Source: Miltochrista miniata
Taxonomy: Eukaryota; Arthropoda; Insecta; Lepidoptera; Erebidae
Assembly: GCA_933228765.1 (NCBI GenBank)
Contig: OW121774.1
Coordinates: 20,433,921 to 20,497,920, forward strand
Direction of reading: 5' to 3'
Length of the DNA: 64,000 nucleotides
Under the pieces are notes generated by a model. The model was not told the origin of the DNA, did no database searches, and saw only the letters and a program-made list of their open reading frames with translations. The position numbers and the translations under genes are program-made. The stretch's first letter is position 1. Each line of letters starts with the position of its first letter. Shown here in pieces: positions 13,601 to 27,100 of this stretch.

Positions 13601-16600
13601 TAAGAATCCAGATATTTAGAAAATTTTAATTGTAGGGGTTTCTTAGAATGTGAGTGTAAATCTAAACTGGCGTGTTGGCTTAATCATAAAAGAGCTTAAT
13701 GATTAAGACTATTTTAAAACAATTAAGTCCGCGCCGAAGCTATGGGCTGAATTGTTTTAAAATAGACCTAATCTTGAAGCTCTGAATGATTAAGCAAACA
13801 GGGCAGTTTCACACGCTGCTTGATGAGTCTGATGAAGAAATACCTCTCCTTTCCTATACCTTCTGTGACATAAACGAAGTTGCGAGTTTATAATATAATT
13901 AGAAAAAGATATACTCACTTGTTCAGAGAATTTGACCACATATACAGAAGGGGGGAGCCCCAACAGTCTCCGGAGGTGTTCCCTCTGAGCCTCCAAGGTA
14001 CTCTCTTTGGACAACTCGGGGGAGAGCTGGGAGAGGCGCAACACTGACTTGACCAGTTTCTTTTTTAGCTCTGTCAATATGTTTTTTAGTTGTTTTTCTC
14101 TTTCACCTGAAAATAATATAATACATATTGGGTGTAACAAAATTGACTCTCCAAATTTCGTCACGTGACGTGGCATCAGTCAAGAAACATTACAAAAATG
14201 AAGAAAAAAAAATCACATGAATACCTTAACCGTAAATCCGTTTTAAAGGTCCTATAAATTTTCATTATCACCCTTTCTATCGCTACTGAGCGGCAGTAGA
14301 AAGCGACAACGACAGCCAGACGGGTGCTCCGTGTTTGTTTTGCCACGGCGACCATGTTACCTCGAATTGCCGCGGTATAAAATGAATTCTTAATGTGCGA
14401 CAAAAAAATGAAAAAAAAATGAAAAAAATTACCCCCCTTTTTTATTAAATATTTGTATTTGATTTCCGATGCCAAGTCATCTCATGAAATTTGGAGAGTC
14501 AATTTTGTTACACCCAGTATAGTCAGACCTTTATACCCGAAGGGGTAGGCAAAGGCGTTTCCGTGCTTCGAAAAGCACGTTAATCCGTTGGTCCCGGTTG
14601 CCAGGAAAATGGCAGTCATTAAGCCAAGTTGAATGCGTTGAATGGCTTGAAAATTTCAACAGCAGGCACAACCTGCGCCTGTCCATATTAACACGACAAT
14701 ACGGCTCACCACCTTACCATTACGTGGGACATAATCTCAAAGATGAAATGTGGGCATAATAATATGCCTCTGCCTACCCCTTCGGAGATAAAACGCGTGA
14801 TTAAATATATATGTATGTATGTATGATTACATCTTGGGGCTTCTAACTGAAATGTCACAAAGTGGTCACCCATCCCAAGACCAGACATAACGAAAGTTGC
14901 TTATTTTCATGTTTACTTACGTGTATCGCTCTTTTCCAATCCGAAAAGTTTCTTTTTTATAGTATTCAAAGATATGTAGTCGGTTCCTCGGTGCGAACTA
15001 TCAAATTTGGTCTTGATCCGCGCTAACACTGTCTGGTGACTATTCCAATCTGAAAAACAGTATTTTAATGTAAGTATCTATTTTTTAGAGTTCTGTATAC
15101 TGGGTGTAACAAAATTACCTCTCCAAATTTCATGTGATGACTTGGCATCGGAAATCAAATACAAATATTTAATAAAAAAGGGGGGTAAATTTTATTTTTT
15201 TGTCGCACATTAAGAATTCATTTTTTACCGCGGCAATTCGAGGTAACATGGTCGCCGTGGCAAAACAAACACAAAGCACCCGTCTGGCTGTCGTTGTCGC
15301 TTTCTACTGCCGCTCAGTAGCGATAGAGAGGGTGAAAATAGGATAAAATAGGACCTTTAAAACGGATTTACGGTTAAAGTATTCATGTGATTTTTTTTTC
15401 TTCATTTTTGTAATGTTTCTTGACTGATGCCACGTCACGTGACGAAATTTGGAGAGGTAATTTTGTTAACCCAATAGATAGAAAAATTAACCATATTCAT
15501 GAGACTTCGCCGTCCGTATGTCTGTCCATCACGAGGTTGTATCTCAGGAACCGTGAGAGCTAGAGAGCTGATTTTTTGAAAGAAAACTTCTTTAGGCGCG
15601 ACTAGGGAATAACTCAGATCCCTGGGCGTGGCCGCAGTGGCCGTGGGTCTGTTGGGAGTCCTGGGACATCCTTCCGAGGGCTTCCCCGGGGCTCCCAACC
15701 ACAGGCTGTTGGGCGTTGCGTGAGGTTTTTTAGTCGGTAGGAGATAACATCCATGAGGATTTTCTCTTCACGTTAAACAAAAAAAAAGGGAATAACTCAA
15801 GATTATTTTCTGACGGAAGTAACGCTTACTTCCGTCCGAACGTCTGTGTAGTTTCCGCTATTCAAAAATATCAATTTTGGATGGTCGTTTTCGAACTATT
15901 TCGAATGAATGATAATAATATAACATTTGAATAGTCTTTGTAAAACACATGAATAATAAATATAATAAAAAAAATATAATATGATATTAATTATTTAAGT
16001 TAAATTTCATCATTTCAGTGATATATGCCGTAAATGGCAAAGAAGTTTTACTTCAATCGCGCGTAAAGGTTACAGGCACACACACTTTTTTCATGGATGA
16101 TGTATTTCTTTCGCCGCTATAACAACACATACTAAAATCAGATATAAGGGATTAAGAGGGCTCCCATACAACGTGATTTTTTTTTGGTACTCGGCTGTCG
16201 GCCTCGCAATAGGGAATATGCATGATTTTTTTTTATAACTTAAATGAATTCCTTACATCATTATAAAATAAAAATAATATTTAAATAAGCCTTAAAATGA
16301 TCAAATTATTCTATAAATTCAAATTTAAAACATTGATTAATTTTGAGCACTTGAAACGCCACCAATATTGGCGCCATTTTGATGACAAAAGATGACACTG
16401 TCAATCCGTGTATGCTTGTACTGTTTGTTTGGGTCAATGACCTTTATACATATTGACGCCTATAAGTTGAATGTTGTGTGAGACAAATGACGTCACATTT
16501 CGTGTCAACCAATGGTGAAGCGCTTGTGCAAGTTTGAATTTCGCTCTCAGGATTTTCACTTCTAAATTTTTAATGCAGTATTTTACAGGTTTTAAATAAT

Positions 16601-19600
16601 AAATAAATAAAAAAAAACCTTGGAAAAAAATGATTTTTGACGCAATATAAATTTTATGCATATTCCCTATTGGCCGCTTTTTAGTACGACTCCTATTGGC
16701 CGGTTGTTTTTAAGAAGCAAAACCATCGGGATATTGTTATTTTGGGCATTGTATATTTTGAATTGTCATCACTTTGAGCATTTGGTATTTTGTGATTATG
16801 TTGATTTTCGGATTTGACCTTTTGGGATGTGGTCGTTTGAAACATTGGGTATTTTGGGATATGGTATTTTTGGCTCATTTTGGGTGTACATACATACATA
16901 CATACATATGGTCACGCCTTTACCCCTGAAGGGGTAGGCAGAGGCATATTATATGCCCACATTTCACTTTTGTATAATTTGTCCCACGTAATAGGTGGTG
17001 AGCCGTATTGCCGTGTTTAAATAGACAGGCGCAGGTTGTGACTGCCTGCTGTTGAAATAAAGCCTTCAACTTGGCTTAACGACTGCCATTTTACTGGCAA
17101 CCGGGACCAACGGCTTAACGTGCCTTCCGACGCACGGAAACGCTCAAATAAATGTCACAAAGTGATCACATGGATGGTCACCCATCCATGGACCGGCCAC
17201 AGTGAAAGTTGCTTACTGCAGTGATCGTTTACAGAACACTGAGTCCGCGGGGCCACGAGCGCTAAATAAGAGAGGATTTTTTTTTTATTTAGTGTTACAT
17301 CAAAATTCAATTAAATTATTATTATTATTATTTATTTGATACACGTATCAGCTCTACGAGCTGATACGTGTATATCACTGCACTTGTGTTCTTAACTATT
17401 TAAATGTTTGTCAAGTCTATTTTTGAAACAGTTTACTGTTGGAGCACTTATTACAGTTTCCGGGAGAGAAAAACTGAAATTGTAATACCAACTTACCTTT
17501 AGACAGCTCAGCACAATACCCAGCTAAAGTATTAGCGGGGTCGCAAACCAGTTGCAGATATTCCTTGCATACTCCTAATGGTTCCTCTCTATGTCTGTTG
17601 TGTTCTGTCCAAATTTGGGCAGGAAATACTGCCGATATTGTCTTCAGGTAGCCTAGACTGTAGGCGTCTAGATTTGGCTGAATTCTAGATATCTGTAAGG
17701 AATTATGTATCAGTCGTTTTAATCAGGGATAGACAGAGGCATTCGTATAAAACCACATTTTACCATTTTAGCCCCTCTCTATAAAATAGAGTGCAGAGGG
17801 GCTTATGTCCAGATTTTGTCTGCAGTCTGTGTGTCTGTTTCATTAAACTACGTCACTAAGGTTACAAGGATCATCTGTTTGAAGTTTGAAATAAAACAAA
17901 AATGACAACGTCAATCGGATTGAACTTTTACAATAAACGTGTTAGAGAGGGGCAGTCTGGTGTGACCGATCTCACGGCTTCTTGTTAATAATAATTAACG
18001 GGTTGTTTTATATATATAATATAAAATCATTTATTTCAGGTATTCACCCATAAGCAAGAATTAATAAATTACAAACATTCAATTAAGTAACACATTAAAA
18101 TACAATAAACAAATAAAATTTAACGAATACAAACAATAAATGAAATAGGTAATAATACTAAAAACTAATACAAATGATAGAATAATCAAATAAACCAATC
18201 CTACTTCCTACTAATATTATAAATGTGAAAGTTTGTGAAGATGTTTGGATGTTTGGATGTTTGGATGTTTGTTACTCAATCACGCTCTAACGGCTGAACG
18301 GATTGGGCTGAAATTTTGTACAGGGATAGAGTATAGTCCGGAATAACACATAGGCTACTTTTTATCCCGGGAAAATATTCCCACGGGAAGCGGGAACGGG
18401 AACCAAATTTCACGCGGGCGAAGCCGCGCGCATCAGCTAGTATAGCATATATAATAAAAATAACTATATTAATGAAATCAAATAATATTAAATAAAAACA
18501 AGTATGTATGTACAATCAAAATTATAAATTCCAATAATTAAAATGTCAAATAACAACAAATAAGTAAAATCAGAATAATAATATCAAAGTAAAATGCATA
18601 AGAAATAAATAAAATCGTAATAAATTAAAAACAATTAAATAATCAGACATTATTGGCATTATAACACAATCAAGTCAAATTAAATAATTAGTTAAAGATA
18701 AGAACAAAATCAAATATGTACAAAGCTCGTGGAGACCTCCCTAGACATTTAAATACATATGTATTTTGTTTTAGCCATTAGGTATAATTCGGCATCCTTG
18801 GTCTTATGTACCATGTTAATATTTCCTTTTAAAGGTTATGTTCGGAACGTGTAGATTGCAGCAATGGTTTATATACGGACAATCTACCCGGTCAGCGATC
18901 ATCTTCAAGAGGGTGTTGGAACTCGCCCTGACTCTGCGCACAAGTGAGGCGGCGCGCTTCCGCATCGTGGTGTAGAAACAATCTACTCGCGCCTGGGCGA
19001 ACATGCCTGACGCGCTGCAGCGCCAGGGCAGTCCCATCAACCTCCTAAATGCGTTATTATATTGGACCCGGAGGGCCCCGTACGTTCTCCGAGTGTAGTC
19101 AGCCCACAGACTGCACGTGTAGAAAGACGTACAGTAGGCTCTAAAAAGAGTAACTTTTACTTGTTGTGAACAACGTGCAAATCTGTGAGCTATCATATTA
19201 GCTCGGACAGCCAGAGCCCTCCGTTCCCTATTGATATCAGCATTGTCGTTGAGGTCGGCGGTGACCAGGTGACCCAGGTATTTAAATTGAACTACTCGTT
19301 CGAGTGCAACACCTCCGAGTCGCACGGGCGGTACACAATCCTGGTACTGGGCCCCGCCGGCCCCAAAAACAATGTACTGACTTTTTTTTAATATTGTAAA
19401 TAAGCCCGTGATCCGCTGCGTAGGATTCACATGTGGATAAGAGCGATCTCAACCCACAGACTGAGGCGCTCAGCAGGACCATGTCGTCTGCGTAGCTCAG
19501 ATTATTGACGCACACTCCGTCAATATGACACCCGACACGCTGGCTGCTGAGCGCCTCAATCAGTGCATATATACACATTAAAGAGAGCCGGCGAGGTCAA

Positions 19601-21033
19601 CCCCCCCTGCCTCACTCCGCACTCCAACCTATATGGCTCTGACAAAGCTCCCGCCCATCTCACACTATTGACCTGGTTCCCATACCAATACCGAAACGTA
19701 CTTAGCAGTTCCATAGGGATACCCAAGGTCTCCAGCTTCTTCCAAAGGACTTCGTAGGAAACCAGGTCAAAAGCTTTCGACATGTCCAGGAAACATGCAA
19801 AGACGGGTGTCTTTCGACATGTATAATACTTGACAGTCTGCTTGAGACACAGGACTGCACTTTCTGTTGATAAACCAGGTCTGTAACCAAATTGGTTATC
19901 ATGTAGGTTTATATATTTGTTCAACTGTGTCTCAAGCAGACCATCAAGCACTTTAGCAAACACTGTAGCCAAAGATATTGGTCTATAAATATTTATGTCA
20001 GACAGGTCTCCGGTCTTGTTCTTCACAACAGGAACAACAAGTGTTCTTATCATGTCCGAAGGCAGGTAAGAGTGACTGATGCACAAGTTGAACAGAAGAG
20101 CCAGAACTCTGGGTAAATGAGGTCCAGCGTTCAACAGATGCTCGATACTGAGTCCGTCGTGTCCGGGTGACTTACCACGGGATGAACTTCTTATTATTTT
20201 ATCAATGTCATTGGCAGTAAATCGGGTATTCACTCTATTACGACCAGTACCAGCATCAGACATTGAACGCGGTCCCCCAAGCTGAGATTTTGCAAAAAAG
20301 TGACTCCTAAAACGATCAGCTATTTGTTTGGCGTCACTCACACCATCCACACTCACAGGCAAGCCAGGCCGCGGATTCAACTTATTAGTTTGCTTCCAAA
20401 AACCACGGAAGTCACGTTTAGAGTGCAGAGAAGCAACTATGTCCATTTTGATTTGTTCTTGGTGATTTTGACACCATTTCAATTGAGACTTGAAGTACTT
20501 CCTACTCTCCCTCATTTCCTCATACACACTACCAGTAGTAGGTTTCCCACACAACTGCCACATTGAAATTTAAGCCTGGCTTCCCCGTGAGCATGTCTGA
20601 CGTGCCGATTCCAACCCACTACCCGCCTCTCCCCCCTACGAACGACGCGATTGCTGCTACAAAGTGAAGCATCGCTAAGAGCGTTCACAATATTTTTGTG
20701 TAAATTGTCAATTAAATGTCTGTGAGAAATGTCATATTCATTGTTTATTTAACTAATTGTTTCCGATATTTTCACCATTTCCGTATTAAAATGTTGAATT
20801 TATTTAAGCCGCCAATAAACGTAGGTATTCATTGTATTCAACTTAGATTAACATCTGCAATTTTACTGACAACCGGGACCAACAGCTTAACGTGCCTTCC
20901 GAAGCACGGAAACCCTTGGCAATAAATGTATCAAAGTGGTTATTATGTGATGGTCACCCATCTAAGGACCGGCCGTAGTAAATGAGTCATCGGGACCAAG
21001 AGCACTTCTAAACAACTGGTAAACACACACACA

Positions 21034-21129
<96 letters not shown>

Positions 21130-24100
21130 GCACACACACACGTTATCTATTTCTCATAATCAGAAAGTATTTATGATCACATCAAACATTACGACATCAA
21201 GCCACATATATTCTCACCTGTTCCAATATTTTCTTTGCAGTCTCCTCACTCAGAACACCATCAAAATGTGCCAGTCTATTTAGTAAAATACATATCAATA
21301 AATTGTGGTCTTGTACAACGTTGTGGTTTAACATTTTGTCGATCAAAGTTGACATGTCTGATATTATTTGAGCTTGAGTGTCTGTATCTGAAATAGGTAA
21401 GAACGTGTTATTGAGTACAGCGCCATCTAGCTTATAACAATCGAAATTAAACAACACTATTACTCCTGAATCGCGCTATAATTGTTTTCGTACTTAAATT
21501 TAAATTTAAACAGATTTTATTAATTCAGTGAATCAAATCAGCCTATATCAGTTCACTGCTGGACGTTGGCCTCTAACAAATTACGCCACAACACCTGCGC
21601 CTTCCGCATCCAGTCTCCTGTGACCTTTTAAAGGTCGTCAGTCCATTTCCGTTTTTTTTATATTGGGTGTAACAAAATTGACTCTCCAAATTTCGTCACA
21701 TGACGTGGCATCAGTCAAGAAACATTACAAAAATGAAGAAAAAAAATCACGTGAATACTTTAACCGTAAATCCGTTTTAAAGGTCCTATAAATTTTCATT
21801 ATCACTCTTTCTATCGCTACTGAGCGGCAGTAGAAAGCGACAACGACAGCCAGACGGGTGCTCCGTGTTTGTTTTGCCACGGCGACCATATTAAAACCAT
21901 TGAGAGACCATTTTAAAAAACGAATTATAAAAGTGCGACAAAAAAATAGAAAAAAAATTAACCCCCTTTGTTATTAAATATTTGTATTTGATTTCCGATG
22001 CCAAGTCATCTCATGAAATTTGGAGAGTCAATTTTGTTACACCCCAGTATATTAAGCTCGCCAAATTGACGTCACCACTGATGGAAAGCCGTGGCGCATC
22101 TAGCGATTGGGGGCCACTCTCACTCTGGCAGAAGGTCGGCCAATTCCACGTGTACAGTCTCGGTCTCCACTCCAGAACTCGTTTGCTCCATCGGCCATCA
22201 CTTTTTATACAAATGCGGCCAGCCCACTGCCACTTCAAAACGCTTACTCTGCGAGTTATGTCGACCACTCTAGTTCTCTGACGGATAACATCGTTTCGGA
22301 TTTTATCCCTCAGAGACACCCCGAGCATAGCTCGTTCCATTGCTCTCTCGCTCATGCAACTTTAAGGGCATGGACTAGCCCCACCGACGTCTCAGCACTG
22401 AAGGTCATAACTGGTAAGACGCACTGTTGTGGATGGAATGTCTGAGGACTTTCGTCTACAGGCATTCCATTAATTATTTCTTGCAATTCGATATCTCAAC
22501 CATCACTTAGAGTAAGGTCCAGTTCTGACTAGGGGGAGTATCTTAGAAATAAACAGTTGTTGGTGTGCACAAAAACTTTGATAGCGCGATGCAGGAGTGT
22601 TGTCCATCACATTTCACCAATGTCACCGTAAAATTAATATTCCATGGGATTGTAAACTGTCGAAAGATTGTGAACTTACATTTAGATTGTTAGGTAAGGT
22701 TGGAACACTAAAAATTAATGTTCAACAGATAGCGAGCGAAACGAAGGTGCCGCGGAAGCGACCGACGAGCGCTAGATGCCATTAATTTAATCTTACTAAT
22801 ATTATAAATGTAAAAGTTTGTGAAGATGTTTTTATGTTTGTTAGTTACTCAATCACGCTATAATACTTGAACGGATCGGGCTGACATTTGGCCTAGGAAT
22901 GTGTGAAATAACACTTTTATCCCGAAATCATCCCATGGGAAGAAGGAACGGGTACCGAATTCCAAGCGGGCAATCGAGGCGCGAGCATCATCTATGTAGT
23001 AGTACATAATTTATGGTACACATTAAATAAGTACTTACCGCTCTCATCCCACATTTGATCGTAATGATCCATAGCTATATCATACACAGACTTTAGACTA
23101 TCGCTATTTTGTTCTGAATTTGAAGACCTGTCACCCATAGCTATAGAACTATCGATAGAAACTAAAATTTCATCTAATTCAGGCTTGGTAAGTACTGTAA
23201 AAAAAAATTGTTGAATTAAAAACTTCATAAGAAATATACAAAGTTCTAGTAGGTACTAATAATATGAGATATTCATACTTATAGAATTCGGGACTTCACG
23301 CGACATACTGTTTACTTACCACCTGTCCAACCGCGACCACGGGCGCTGCAACGTGCTCGAAACGTCGGTGAATGTAAGTAAACAGTATGTCGCGTGAATT
23401 CCCGAATTCTATAAGTATGAGTGTTAGAAACCGCGATAGTTTAAAAATAACAATATGAGATATCTTACCTCCAAGATCTTTTCTCAACAGCAATATTAAT
23501 TTCTTCACACCAATTGAAGTACTTCTAACTTCTCTCTCTGTAAAAAATAACATACTCTGTAAATACTCAGATCCGAAAAAGTAGGGGTCCCAAAAAGACT
23601 TCCTGAGGAACACCTCGCTAATATATCAAGTTTAGATTTGCTAACTTTATAAATATTAGAAGCGCTCGTGGCCCCGCGGACTCAGTGTTCTGTAAACGAT
23701 CACTGCAGTAAGTAACTTTCACTATGGCCGGTCCATGGATGGGTGACCGTCCATTTGATCACTTTGTGACATTTATTTGAGCGTTTCCGTGCTTCGGAAG
23801 GCACGTTAAGCCGTTGGTCCCGGTTGCCAGTAAAATGGCAGTCGTTAAGTCAAGTTAAAGACTTTATTTCAACAGCAGGCAGTCACAACCTGCGCCTGTC
23901 CATTTAAACATGCCAATACGGCTCACCACCTATTACGTGGAACAAATTATACAAAAAAGTAAAATGTGGGCATATAATATGCCTCTGCCTACCCCTTCGG
24001 GGATAAAGGTGTGACCATATGTATGTATAAATATTAGAAGAAGAAGTAGAAGTAAGAAAAAGTATTTAATTTTGTCATCAGAATAGATACATTAATAACT

Positions 24101-27100
24101 AAATCTAGCTAATTCTAAACACAATAAAGTACCAAAATTGACTATTTAAAAGTACATTTAAAAAAAATCTATTTAAAAGTTAAAATTCGTATTCAAAAAA
24201 CGTATAGGTCCCAATAAAACTCCTTGAGGTACACCTCACTATTATATATAGTTTATAGGTACATACCGGTCGCTTCTAGCGCTTTTTGTAGTTTGCTAGT
24301 GTCATTTTCTCGTAAAGCGATCAATCTCCGAGCTTGTACAGTCTCTTGAAACCAGGGTAAGGCTTCTTCTTCGAGTAGAAAACTGTGGAAGGCTTTTTAT
24401 TAATCCATTATCATTTGGAATATTTTGAGGGGTTAGAAAGTAAGTGTTGAGCATCATTACTAATAATAATATAAACGAGAATGTATGGATGTTTGTTGCT
24501 CTATTTTGCGTGCTCGTGGCCCTGCAGACTCAATGTTCTGTAAACGATCACTGTAGTAAGCCACTTTTACTATGGTCAGTCTTTGAATGGGTAACCAATA
24601 CGTTACCACCTTGTGATATTTTTATTTGCGAACGTTTCCGTGCTTCGTATGGCACGTTAAGCCGTTGGTCACTGTTGTCAGTAAAATGGCAGTCGTTAAG
24701 CCAACTTGAAGGAAAAAAGGCGGCCTGAAAATCTTTGACAGCAGGCAGTCACGATCTGCGCCTGTCCGTTTCAACACGGCAATACGGCCCACCTACTACT
24801 TGGGACAAAAATCTAAAAAGGTTAAATGTGCCTCTAATATGCCTCTGCCTACTCCTTCGGGGATGAAAGGCGTAATCATAATGTATGTGTATTACAAGGG
24901 AGAAAAATTGAAGTTAAAATGTGGGCATACAATATGCCTCTACCCCCCTTCGGGGATAAAGGTGTGTCTATATGTATAAGTCCCGCAAGTTGGCATTGCG
25001 CTGGAACCTTGTCATAATGACAGCTAAGTGACGTCATCGTGACGTAGCGCCAGGGCTAAAAATAATAATAGTAAATAGTTTTTTAGTACTGACGGTTCAA
25101 CGGACATACGTCACCAAGATGGCCGCCAAGTGCAATATCAACGCGCGGGGCTTATATGTTTGTGTTTCCTCACCTCTTATTTCTCTCAATACACTGCAAC
25201 GCGAGGTGCGGTAGCTGTCTCCTATTAGCTTCGACGCACCATTTTAGCTCGTCAGCTCTACAAGCTTTAGATTCTGTTGGGTTGTCCGTAAAATATGCTG
25301 ACCTGTAAAAGATAATAATTTTATCGTTAACGTTGTGTTTACACAACCATGATTCACAAACTCAAAATAAAATAAATAAAATAAAATTTATTCCCTTTGA
25401 AATTTTTAAAAAAATATTTAGGTTTGTCAAAATTTTTGTGACTCTACCGGTTTTGTACTCTACAAATAAACACATTCACATACACAACCAATCATCGCTT
25501 AGTTAAAGTTTCCATGAGGGCTATCAATCATCAATCAATACATATAATAAAATCGTAACAGGTCGCTGTCTGTACATTAAAGATATAAGACTAGCGGACG
25601 TCACGCGGTTTCACCCACGTAGTTCCCGTTCCCGTGGGAATACGGGAATAAAATATAGCCTATGTTCACTGCAAAGAGTGTAGCTTTCCAACAGTGAAAG
25701 AATTTTTCAAATCGGTCCAGTAGTTCCGGAGCCTATTCGTTACAAACAAACAAACAAAAAAAAAACAAATTTATCCTCTTTATAATATAAGTATAGAAAA
25801 AAAGTTTATAGGGGGGCTTTATGGACGCAATAGAACCCAAAACAATGATTTTTAGAATTTTTGTCTGTTTATCTGTACGTTTGTGCACGCTAAGCTCAGC
25901 AACCGCTCAACCGATTGCAATGCGGTTTTCTTTATTGCGTTACGGTTGACTTCACTTACCATTTAGTGTTGTTTCATGTCAATTGGTTCATAAATAAAAA
26001 AGTTATAACACTTTTAAGAATCAGATATTTTAAAAAATTTAATTGTAGGGGTTTCTTTGAATGTGGGTGTAAATCTAAACTGGCGTGTTGGCTTAATAAG
26101 GCCTTCGGCGAGGACTGAATTGTTTTAAAATAGTCATAATCATTAAGCTCTTTTATGATTAAGCAAACAGGGCAGTTTCACACGCTGCTTGATGATTCTG
26201 ATGAAGAAATACTTCTCCCTTCATACACCTTATGTGACGTAAACGAAGTCGCAGGTAACAGCATGTATATAAATAAAAAGCAAAACAACAATATTTCTGT
26301 CTCCGTACTGACCTGAGCATAAGCCTAGCCGCCCATTCCGCCAGACAGTCCGACGGTTTAATGTCGCAGGCTGTCACAGCGCCCTCTCTCGACCATTTTA
26401 TTGCTTCGATTACCTGTTTATGATAGTTCATACTAGTATTATAAATGCCCTGTGTGGCGACGGTAAAGAACACAAAATGTTGCCACGCCAATTTAATCCC
26501 AAGGGTGGGATAAGAAGCAACTAAGCGAACAATTTCGCAAAACGATCCATTGCGTAGGGAAGGAAAATTCGAAATAAAACCCGGTTGTGAGTAAAACTAT
26601 TCCGTGCAACAAAAAAACCGGCCAAGTGCGAGTCGGACTCGCCCATTAAGGGTTCCGTAGCAGCAAGTGACATAATATAAAAGTTTTTGTAGTTCGTTGT
26701 AACTTTGATTGATGTTTTAACACGTTCGCTGAAGTAGTGATTTTTCTATGCGAAAATTGCGGTTTATGACGTATTATAAAAAAAACTACTCACTAGATCT
26801 CGTTCAAACTATTGGAAAAAAAAAATTCAGAAAATTCGTAGAAAGCTTTTATGGCAATGCACATCATATATTTTTTTTTAGATTAATTATTCTCTTAGTT
26901 TAGAAGTTAGAGGGGGGGGGGACACTCATTTTTACAGTTTGGAAGTGTCTCTTGCGCAAACTATTCAGTTTAGACAAAAATGTTGTTAGGAACCTCAATA
27001 GCATTTTTAAAGATCTATCTATAGATACCCCACACGTATAGGTTTGATAAATAAAATAATTTTGAGTTTCAGTTCTGAGCATGGGGACCCCCAAAATTTA

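Noticed and set aside
20943..21137. Cys-Val repeat frame
   Set aside because: Translation of the CA microsatellite.
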